NCBI GenBank assembly: GCA_021186555.1
Contig: JAJKFL010000014.1
Span: 28,474,033-28,538,032 of the forward strand
Reading direction: 5' to 3'
Length of the DNA: 64,000 nucleotides
Source of the DNA: Reticulitermes speratus
Lineage: Eukaryota > Arthropoda > Insecta > Blattodea > Rhinotermitidae
Shown piece after piece: positions 55,366-64,000 of the stretch (positions within the stretch are counted from its first letter, which is position 1; each line of letters opens with the position of its first letter). The notes below the pieces were generated by a model. The model saw only the letters and a program-made list of their open reading frames with translations. It was not told where the DNA came from and made no database searches. A program made the translations under genes and the position numbers.

Positions 55366-56064
55366 CTTTAAAAAATTAGACGATGGACAAAGTCCAAAAA
55401 AAGAGGACTGTCAGTTAACTTCAGTCATGCTGTGTTCGCACTTTTGTCTGGACATGATGATTTGGGGATGCAGGACTTGGTTTGGCTCGGCATGGTCCGG
55501 TTCAGAGCGATCCGGTTTGGCACTGTCCAGTTCAGCGCTTCATATGCGAATTTAAGACCACATCATATATTTTGACACCAAATTTAAGGAAAAAACCTCA
55601 TCTTGCATTCAAGTAAATATGGTATAATTGTAATTGAGGAGTATGATATTTTGGTAACACTGAAAGAAAAATATTTGAAAACAAAATCCAGGCCTGTAGG
55701 CAATTTACTTAAACTTTTATGCTGTGATTTATTTTAAATTTAAAGTGCAATTAAAATTTAGGAAGAACAAAACTTAAACTCTACAGTGATTCTAAATTTA
55801 TGTATAAATTTACAGTAAGAAAATTTGTTAGACATATATACAGTACATACAGTAGCATCTGTAGGTACTCTCAATGGAAAGTGAAGCTGAACTAGTCCGT
55901 AATTTTCATCTGCCGTGTGTGGCTTGCTCAGTACTGATTTTATAAGTGCAAGGGTAGAAAAGGGGATAAGAACTTCACACCACAAAGTGAAGAACCGTTA
56001 CTATTTATAAATAAATAAGTTTATTACCGACAAATTGCACTTGTTTATTGATAGATAAGTACTC

Positions 56065-56334
56065 CTACATGTTTCAGCTATTATTCTTATTATTATTATT
56101 ATTATTATTATTCTTCAGGGAGCATATTTATATACTAAAAGACATATACAGCATCAGCATGTAGCTTTATCAGTTGTAAATGGTAAATTACAGAATGCCA
56201 ATATACCATTACAACACAAATGTATAGTGCTGGCAATATAGATTTATTATCCAAACACAACATGTGAACACTGTATGTTCATTTATTTACTTTTCTACAA
56301 CATTTTCTGCCGCTTTATTTGGCCATTATCAGGC
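56065..56334 (-). repeat. two hammerhead-like modules in direct tandem
   Basis: First (minus, 56122 to 56065): CCCTGAAGAATAATAATA, loop expanded by (AAT)n, AATAGCTGAAACATGTAGGAG. Second (minus, 56334 to 56295): GCCTGATAATGGCC, loop, GCGGCAGAAAATGTTG. They lie on the same strand about 200 bp apart, unlike the inverted pairs elsewhere. Confidence 0.5.
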
Positions 56335-56599
56335 AGCAACATAAGTACATAATCAGAAAAGTATGCCATGGAAGAGGCCTCTCCTTCACAATTAGTGTGA
56401 TAAAATACATAAATTAGCTATTATTCCCAATAAAGGAATAATAAACACATAAAATAGGAATTAAAACTTAATTCAAATCCAAAAGTATTGTAGATTTTGA
56501 GGATGAAGGAGATTCCTATATGTTGTTATGTCCACTTGTGACAGGTATGAACCATGCAGCTGGCTACGTTTGATGTGACCTTAGTTGGTATGAGTATGA

Positions 56600-57237
56600 G
56601 TATAAGTATGGGTCGGGCCCTTGTGGTCCCGATGCACGTAGGCCTTTGACAGGCCCTTTGTGCCCCTTAACTAAAGTCCAAGTCATAAGAGCCCTGTCCT
56701 TGTAATAAAGGTCCAGATCGCCCCCAGACTTAGTCCCCTGACATCCTCGGGGTCCAAAAAGAAGGAACCCAGATAAGTGTGTCTATGTGTCGCCAAAGCT
56801 TCACACTCACACAGGACATGAGCTGATGTCTCCTCCTCTGCCCCGCATTTCCTACACAACAGACTGTTGCTCAGTCCCATAATGTGAAGGTGTCTTCTCA
56901 AGGTGTTATGTCCGGTAAGCAGGCCAATAACCACCCTGGATTGCGTCCTATTAAAGGACAGCAGCCTGGTCCTAATGGCAATACGAGGGCCCGAGATCAA
57001 CTCTTGAGCCTGTCTCTGAGTGCCAGCAAGTCCGTGCCACAATGTCAAGTGCTGTTTATCCAACCAGCACTGAATTTTCTTCCTTATACTCTGCCTCGAG
57101 ACTCCCAGGGCCGGCTCTGGTCCAACAAACTGGTGAGCAGAACCTTCCCTTGCGAGCTCATCAGCAATTTCATTTCCACGTATCCCAGAATGTCCGGGGA
57201 CCCAAAAGTCCCACAGAGTGATAGGTGGAGATATCAT
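56600..57237 (-). pseudogene. LINE ORF2 C-terminus with RNase H, I-type clade
   Basis: An open minus frame of 184 codons (57237 to 56683) begins 'LWDFWVPGHSGIRGNEIADE', the RNase H signature with His and the last catalytic Asp (GHxGxxGNExAD). Then comes a linker and a zinc-knuckle-like CRKCGAEEETSAHVLCEC (C-x2-C…H-x4-C). Retrotransposons of the I/R1/Loa group carry this order. The reverse transcriptase and the start of RNase H are missing by 5' truncation at about 57240. 3' UTR runs to about 56600. One of the few TE frames here with no stop, so probably a fairly recent insertion. Confidence 0.85.
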
Positions 57238-57240
57238 TCA

Positions 57241-58044
57241 ATGCCCTTTGGCACTGCCATACTAATGAGGATGTTGTTTCAGCAGTCTGTAAAGCTTTCA
57301 AAGCTGCTTGGTGGGTTTTATATGTGGCTTAAATTTTCTTATTGCATTACATTGAATCTTCATGTATGGTTACCCAAGCTGGTTGAACATCTGGTATCAC
57401 TAGTGAAGGTTAGTGATCTTTGACTGTATGGAATCTGTTTTGTGCAATCGTCTGTTCTGAAGTAATGATACATATAGATTCATTTGTACCATGTGTAAAG
57501 GTTGCATATATGCCACTGTAGTTGCTATTAGGTTGTGTGTTCTCTCACCACTGAACACCAGTGTGCTGTAGGTAGCTTTAGGTGGTGGAAATATTAAAGT
57601 TAATGTTAAAATTATGTTAAATTTATTATTTTATTATAATACAGGATTTTTATTAAAATCTTTTACATCCAAACATATCTAAATAGTAAATTCGATTTGA
57701 GATTTATCAAGAGGTAAGGCAGCATGTCATAAAGCTGTGTACACTAGGAACAACCATGAACTTCAGTTCATTATGACATGACTTTGTTGAATATTGTGTC
57801 TCAGTTCAGTTCATGCGACACATGTCTACAACTCCATGATATCTCTTCAGCAGAATTCTGTAATCTGAGTTTAAAAGTAGTGTGTAAAGACTCAATTTTT
57901 TTAGGAGGATGAGTGAAAGATTTTGAAATTGATTTGAGTCATGACTACGAGTGAAAATGACAGTGTGTGAGAATGATAGTATGTAGCTCCATTGATGTAC
58001 ATTTCCTGTTTAAGCCTTGCATGTAGAATTTATGCAGATTTATG
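57241..58044. other. intron 4, no feature seen
   Basis: AT-rich and CpG-poor. Confidence 0.4.
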
Positions 58045-58575
58045 AATGGAATACCATATCATCTAATGGACTGCCATGACTGTCTTCTAGTGGGATACCA
58101 TGTCATCAATGGATAGCCATGACAATCTGATGGAACATCATGTCGTGTAATGGGTAGCCATGGCTATCTAATGGAATATTGTGTCTTGAAATGGGTAGCC
58201 ATGACTGTCTGATGGAATACCATGTTATGTAATGGATAGCCATGATTATCTAATGCAATACCATGTCATGTAATGGCTAGCCATGACTAGTGGAGTACCA
58301 TGTTATCTAATGGATAACAATGAATATCCAGTGGAATACCTTGTCATCTAATGGATAGCCCTGACTAAAAATGGAGTTCCATGTCATCTCTTGGATAGCA
58401 ATGATTAATGTAATACCATGTCATCTAATGGACAGCCATGACTATCTAATGTAATACCATGTCATCTAATGAACAGCCATGACTATCGAATGGAATACCA
58501 TGTCACTAACAGATGGGCATGTCTCTCTAATCAAATACTCTACTATCTAATGAATGGCCATGACTATCTATCAAC
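58045..58575. repeat. ~40-bp minisatellite, about 13 diverged units
   Basis: Core GGAATACCATGTCATCTAAT followed by GGATAGCCATGACTATCTAA. Units differ at many positions and some are shortened, so the array is old. It lies about 700 bp before the last exon. Confidence 0.93.
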
Positions 58576-59283
58576 CTGTTGCTCTGTTAATGCTGGTCCA
58601 TATGCCAATGGATTGAAATAATTATACATTTTTACACAAAGAAATGCCAGAGGGTTATATATTTACAAATTTTGAATGTCATGTAATAGGAAAATAACAT
58701 AATTTTTTACACTTTTTTAAAAAGTTATACTGTGTATCCACACAATATTAATTAACTGACTTTCCAGAGCCACATGTGCTTGATGTAGAAATCACCCTTG
58801 GATGGGACAAAGTTTGAGACCCAGACTCTGCCGTCAGAAATTTGTGGTAGACAGATAGTACTGAAACGTCTTTGTGGAGATCATATAATTTTCCCTTCTG
58901 TTTTTAATTTATCCATTCTTCAATAACCATTAAGGATAATGGTGAGTAATTCGAGAAGTTTAGGGGAAGGGGTCGAACAGTCTATAAGTTCATTCTGCTG
59001 CAAGCAAAACTGTTCATTGATATGACTGTATCCCTGGAAGATTAATTTTCACTTTCTTCTCAGACTTTTTTTTTGTAACATGTGGTAAAATTTTATTTTT
59101 AAAAAGTGACTGAATAAGTGTATAAACCTGTAATTACTGGATATATGTACTGCCAGTTGAGAAAACTAATTGATTATTTAGATATTTCATTTCATTTCAT
59201 TTCATTTGTCCCTTTTTGTCATTTCATTGGCATAGGACACAGCCATAGAATATGTTGTGACCATGTCTTATTTCTGCCCTTAG

Positions 59284-59796
59284 GAATCTGGAGCACCTGA
59301 TCAGGAAATTACTGGAGCTTGCCCTTCGCTTGAAAGTCCCACAGAGCAACACGATGACACATATCCTGATTCACTCAATCATCTTTCATTTGAAGAATCT
59401 GGCCTGGCAACATCTGAACACTCAGCTAATATTATTACATGTACCAGCTCTGTAACATCTGAACACCACAAGTCTGTCTGTAAAACGGCAGAAAACCAAG
59501 CATTTCCATGGCATTCTTCATCCTCAGAATATTTTGATAGTATCAACAACTCTGGAAGTTCTGTTTTCCAGAACAGCTCCATCCTACACTCATTTTCATT
59601 TTACCAAGACCAGTATCTTCAGTCATCAGTGCAACATGAAGGACTGGCTGAGTGTGATTCATTGGAAAGAGAAGCAGTGGAGGTAGAGGTTAGTAATATT
59701 GTGGCTGATACTAACAGTGTGGATGGAAATTTTATTGTGAACTCAGCTTCTTCAAGAAATCTTTGGAAGAAAATTGACCATCCAACTGAGTGGTGA
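59284..59796 (+). CDS. exon 5, last exon of the serine-rich coiled-coil gene
   Basis: After the acceptor TTTCTGCCCTTAG the frame is open for 170 codons (residues 934-1103) to TGA at 59794-59796. It reads 'ESGAPDQEITGACPSLESPT', then Ser/Glu/Asp-rich, low-charge-balance sequence ('SLNHLSFEESGLATSEHS', 'HSFSFYQDQYLQSSVQHEGL'), and ends 'NLWKKIDHPTEW'. It has no ATG near its start, which fits an internal splice junction. It joins in phase 0 to exon 4, as all other junctions do. The acidic C-terminus contrasts with the basic exon 4 region. Linkage to exon 4 across 14 kb is inferred from strand, phase and composition. Confidence 0.75.
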   Translation, partial: ESGAPDQEITGACPSLESPTEQHDDTYPDSLNHLSFEESGLATSEHSANIITCTSSVTSEHHKSVCKTAENQAFPWHSSSSEYFDSINNSGSSVFQNSSILHSFSFYQDQYLQSSVQHEGLAECDSLEREAVEVEVSNIVADTNSVDGNFIVNSASSRNLWKKIDHPTEW

Positions 59797-59918
59797 TAAA
59801 ATACATCAATGACGAATTTTTACACTTCCAGCAACTTCTGTGTAGTAAATTAGATTATGTGGCTTAAATTAAGCATGCCTGGTAACCATTAAGAAATGAT
59901 CAGTTACAAAAGTATGTA

Positions 59919-60378
59919 CAGGAGAATTCCTTTAATCCAGAAGCTGATACTCTAGAAATCCTAATCTGTTGGCAGTTGAGGAAAATAGTCCCAAGTTGGA
60001 AGTTTCGACAATGATTACTTCCAGCAACGCCTCCAAACATGTCTCTGCATTGATTGTTGTGATATCTCCTGACCCCTTTCCTCCTACTCCATCAACTTCT
60101 TCAGCTATGAAGACTCCTGATCCACAGTCCCCTGGTCCTTCAGCATCCCTGGTAGAAACTGAAGTGACTCTAGAGAACACAGAAGGAGATCCTGATGCCC
60201 CTGAACCAGCAGCTGAAGGAACTCCACTGATTGGTTGTGCAGCCCAAACATGTGATCAGTAACAAAAAAATTACATGCAAGAGCTTAGGTCAATATAGGT
60301 GCTGTCTGATCATCTGGAATATTTGATAATTTGGTACTTCTCCAGTCCTGCAGGTGCCCAATTAAAGGAATTCTACTG
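59919..60378. mobile_element. Tigger-type element in the 3' UTR region
   Basis: Ends CAGGAGAATTCCTTTAATCC and, reversed, CAGTAGAATTCCTTTAATTG, flanked by TA (59917-59918, 60379-60380). 460 bp. It holds an open + frame (59969-60262, 97 codons), Pro/Ser/Glu-rich, that may be the acidic end of a Tigger transposase (inference) and not a host gene. It starts 122 bp after the stop of exon 5. Confidence 0.8.
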
Positions 60379-60464
60379 TAATTACTTTGAATGGTTTATA
60401 AAGTTTCACCGATACCATACTCTTAATAGTAAATTAAGTTCATGGTACCATCAAGGATTAAAAT

Positions 60465-60685
60465 GAGATCTGTACTCTTCTGGAATATTAAGTGACGTCG
60501 TGTGGTAATTGTTTACTGACGTATCGGTCCCATCTTCATGGGTCTTTTCCTTTCCTACTTGGACTCGACCTGTGAAGATGGGACCGATTCGTTGTCCTGA
60601 AATGTCGGTAAACAATTACCACACGGCACTGCGTAATATCCCAGAAGAGCGCAGATCTCATCATCGCGGCGGAAGCCTGAAATCG
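60465..60685 (+). mobile_element. foldback retroposon, third copy
   Basis: Starts GAGATCTGTACTCTTCTGG, ends with the tail ATCATCGCGGCGGAAGCCTGAAATC. Flanking AGGATTAAAAT at 60454-60464 and 60686-60696. The right module is TGTGAAGATGGGAC…GTCCTGAAATGTCGG (two C-to-T changes). The left module has lost about 15 bp. It keeps CpGs in its tail, so it is younger than the surrounding DNA. Confidence 0.88.
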
Positions 60686-60696
60686 AGGATTAAAAT

Positions 60697-63600
60697 ATCT
60701 AAATTCAGTAAGTGAAAATAAATTACCCAGAACATATGATCAAGAATATAGCATACAATTTTCATGAGCATGTGAGAAAGTATTTTCTCTTCAATTGTAT
60801 GTAGCAATTTAATGAGATATTTACCGAGACATGCAAATATGGTGTCACAACAGTTATTTCCGCTTTGTTGATATGTATTTTCCGTTTCCAGTGTGGAGAA
60901 TTGGAACAGTGCTACATTTGTTACATTATTGTTGCAATGTTAATATTTGAAGTATGTTTAAGGTTATGAGACTTTTTAAGTTAAAATATTTTTACTTCAT
61001 ATTCAGGACACATGTGTAATTTAGGCACACATGGTATCTTCCTTGTGTCTATACATTTAGCAGGAAGATGTATTTTGGCGCTATTTCTTGCCTTCAATGG
61101 CCCTTTATAGAGATCTTTACATAATTGTATTATGAAGATTTTTAATGGAAGTTGAACAGGTTTTAATTAAGAGTGTATGTAAGTTTAACTTCCCTATTGT
61201 GAAAGGCTGAAGACAGGTTTGCTTTAGTTTCAAGATTTGACAGTCCTGATTATGTTTAACAAATAATAGATTAGTACAGAGTGAAAGTTAATCATTGTCA
61301 TCATCATCGTAACACTACACACGTTACTTTTGTTTACCAGTTCAACATGAACTTTAATTTTTATACCATTCAGATATTGTATAGTATAAATTAAAAAGTT
61401 TCTTTTGTAAAGCTTAGGGACAAGCTCCCAATAGGCCTGTGATCTACTGGACATTTAATTAAGGATAATGAGAATAAGGACAGATGATATTTATAGAGAC
61501 ATTCCTGTATTTACCGCATGCTCTATGGTCATATAGAAACATTTTGTATGTCTGTCAACTCATAAAGTTTTGTCTTATATACATACATAGAAATTATTTC
61601 ATTTGCAAAGTACTTTTGAAATGTCTTGCTAAGCTTCGGTTTCAAGCAATTTCCAGGCACAATTATAATAACTTAGTTCTGAAGAGTGTGTTTAGTGAGT
61701 TTAAGTCATCACATATCTTGATTAATGTTGTAAGTAACTGTCACTTCAAATACCAACCATTCCAGTCACATCCAACCAGAGTTTACTCTGTACAATATTC
61801 CACAATGTATTATCGACAAGTAAGTGAAAATAGTGTTGAACAAATAACTTAAGCTGTTTGCATTGCTTCTTATTTTCTTAATGTGATTTATAAATTCTGC
61901 TATGACTACATTTCTAACAATAAAGTTCAGTTGCTGGAATTAGCAGGCTTCAAGAGGTTATTGCTGAAAGGGACTTTAATTTTCTTGGCCTTGTTTCTGA
62001 TGATTTTTGTTCTGTTTTCATGTACTAATTTTTGTGTCTTTTACTTAACCAATCTCAAATGTTCTGTGAAGCATCAAATATTCCCCCAGTTTGATAGGAT
62101 GAAATCAAGGCACGCAATATGTGGCCTATGAGATCTAAATATTTGTGTGTGTGTGTTTCTTTTTTTTTTTTTTTTGTTTTGTGTGTAATTTATTACCTGC
62201 ATTACTTTGTGTTACAATGCAGTTTACATACATTTACTCATCTATTTTTCATTCATCAGTTTGGATCACAGGTTTCTCATGATGACATTACTACAAAGCA
62301 GCAGCCTATCATTTATGCTTTTAATGAATGTTATAGCCTAACACCACGTATTCTTGTGACTTTACTTATTTTGTCGAACATCATTGTTCTGTTATTTTGA
62401 AGATATGTTATAGGGTCTATTTGGTTCCACATTTCACCATTGTTCTATCTGAATAATGTCTGTACTGACATAATGGCACTAAATAACTTTGATAATATGC
62501 TTCATTTTCATTCAAGATGTGCTCAGTGTTTGATTTTAATTTAGTATGTGCAGTCATGTGTGGTGGATGCTGCTTCAGTTTAGTATGTTCAGTCATATTT
62601 GTTGGATGCTGCATGAAATGAAACCCTTTGGACACATGATCAAGCTATGGGCAGCTGAACTTCAGTGAGATTTGAGCTTCTCACAGTCGTGACTATAAAG
62701 TTTATTGTCTTTTGAGATGTGACACTTGTTTTGTACATAGGTTCTTCCAAAATGTTGGACTGTGATATATCTTGTCACAGAAGACAGTGTTTTCCACCTG
62801 AACTTGAGATTGGGTTTGAGATTCCTATGACTGTGAATATTAAGATTAGGTGACATCATGGTGTATAGTAGATAAGAACCAATGTTTTGTAGGAAACTGC
62901 TGTCTCCATCATCTATCCTGAAGATGGAAGCAGCAGGTTCCACTTAAATGTTGGAACGTATCCAGATTACATCATGTCATGTCCCAGAACACTGTAATCT
63001 CAAACATATGACAGCAAGAAATGCATGTTGACCATGTGCCCAACCATTACATTGAATTGACACTGCTTTCTGAGCACAAATATGTTACACTAAATTGCCG
63101 TATTTTGATCACGTGGCAAAGTTATTGATATTTAATGTGCAGACAGCTTGTAAACAGATCCTGGTCTGGAAGTGCAGTCTACAGAAGAAATAACAACACA
63201 ATAAGGCAATACTAATGATCACATTATCTCCTCATTATAACAGTCAGGAATGAACAAAATCACAGTTGCAAGTTTTTAGGCTTTCATGGTGGCACAGTTT
63301 TTCATGGATGTAGCACCGCATAAGTGGGTGGTCAGTGTCTGATGTTGCAAGACAGCATGCTGGTCTCTTTAAAGGTTGACTTACCAGTCACCCAGTGACA
63401 TGGCATCATATCCCAGAAAAGCTAAGACCAAAAACCGCAGTTCTTTTCACACCTAATTAAGTAGTGAATCTACTCATCACTCTGTCCTGGTGCCTGTGAA
63501 GCTGAGAAATGCTGTAGCATGGAACACACACTTCAAATAATAAAAATGTAATATAATAGAAACTAAAATTGTACAGGACTGCTGTTTGAAATGTTTTACT

Positions 63601-64000
63601 GTAAATAAATGCATGTAGGCCTATACTAGGTAAGAACATGAATGGCATGTGATAGAAGGAGAGTTGTAGTCCTCGTGTTCTATATGTATGGCAAGCGACA
63701 TGCTGCTTGCTGCTGATTTGAAACAAAATATTCGTTTTATGGAACGTAAAAAAATTGTTCTAAAATACTTTACACATTTTGGTGGTATAGTTGCACCCTA
63801 GTAACCAAACCAGAGCATTCAGCAGTGCTTGTAAACATCATATTACATATACATCACTAACAAAGGATTTATCTAGATGTATAGAGATATACCATGTGTT
63901 ACATTGCCTAAATATTGTGTAGTGTAACACAAACAAGTGAGCAAGGTAAAATATTAGGTTGCTAATTTCTGTGCTGAACTAACTAAAACATAATGTGTCA
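60697..64000. other. AT-rich tail: possible 3' UTR then unassigned
   Basis: Repeat-poor, CpG-poor sequence. AATAAA at 61919-61924 is a candidate poly(A) signal on +. Frames at 61484-61852 and 61883-62400 are AT-driven and unrecognised. Foldback traces are at 62662-62960 (with a CTGAAGATGGAAGCAGCAGG module at 62919) and 63370-63430. A T-run lies at 62160-62177. Confidence 0.4.

Larger units (their letters stand above)
54579..55622 (-). mobile_element. pogo/Tigger-type DNA transposon remnant
   Basis: Inverted ends CCATATTTACCTGAATGCAA (54579) and its complement (…TTGCATTCAAGTAAATATGG to 55622) flanked by TA. 1044 bp. The minus strand keeps the transposase C-terminus (54763-54969). The interior right half (about 55010-55370) looks like a later foldback insertion. 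Confidence 0.8.

Noticed and set aside
61484..62400. Hydrophobic + frames near the right end
   Set aside because: AT-rich DNA yields Phe/Ile/Tyr-rich frames; no start context or relatives recognised.

Overview
The window looks like a piece of a large, repeat-rich insect genome. The best match from memory is a cockroach or other blattodean. The evidence is the set of RTE-type LINE 3' ends encoding a '[12 protein letters not shown]…[20 protein letters not shown]' style C-terminus, which I associate with Periplaneta americana, together with tRNA-headed SINEs, mariner, hAT and pogo/Tigger remnants and very long introns. There are no bacterial features, operons or CRISPR arrays.

One cellular gene can be supported, on the + strand. 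It is spread over about 34 kb in at least five exons (26191-26304, 28219-29865, 42138-42236, 43893-44831, 59284-59796). Every junction is phase 0 with AG/GT borders. The exons join into one open frame of 1103 codons with no start codon in view, so the 5' end is missing or lies in exons I could not find. The product is a serine-rich coiled-coil protein with an SxIP-type motif (SKIP, residues 720-723) in a basic, proline-flanked setting. That points to, but does not prove, microtubule plus-end binding. I do not recognise the family. An alternative 3' end reads through the 44831 donor to a stop at 44897.

Layout. 1-26 kb: repeat-dense DNA holding SINE copies (families I call A to F here), a nested hAT/LINE pair (9964-10935), an internally deleted mariner with perfect 38-bp ends (16263-17212), a Tigger-type transposase pseudogene (4840-5244), another Tc/mariner-type transposase remnant (8681-8914) and a perfect 5 x 45 bp minisatellite (23209-23433). 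26-45 kb: exons 1 to 4 separated by more repeats, including an inverted pair of a ~415-bp repeat lying outside exons 1 and 3. 45-60 kb: a long, CpG-poor intron with decayed SINEs, a pogo-like remnant, an RNase H LINE fragment and a ~40-bp minisatellite. 59-64 kb: last exon, a Tigger-type element just past the stop, and AT-rich DNA that may be 3' UTR.

The most unusual signal is a recurring short RNA-like module, CTGAWGA-T-helix-GAAACRT, found at more than a dozen places on both strands. It resembles the minimal hammerhead ribozymes described from Penelope-like retroelements. In several cases two copies face each other inside a foldback element. Three of these foldbacks (12511-12782, 41351-41546, 60465-60685) share the same asymmetric 3' tail and have 11-13 bp target-site duplications. 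That is the signature of a retroposon rather than a cut-and-paste DNA element. A second notable signal is a sharp fall in CpG content between the 5' and 3' parts of the gene, with SINE copies in the 3' part carrying TG/CA in place of CG, as expected from gene-body methylation.
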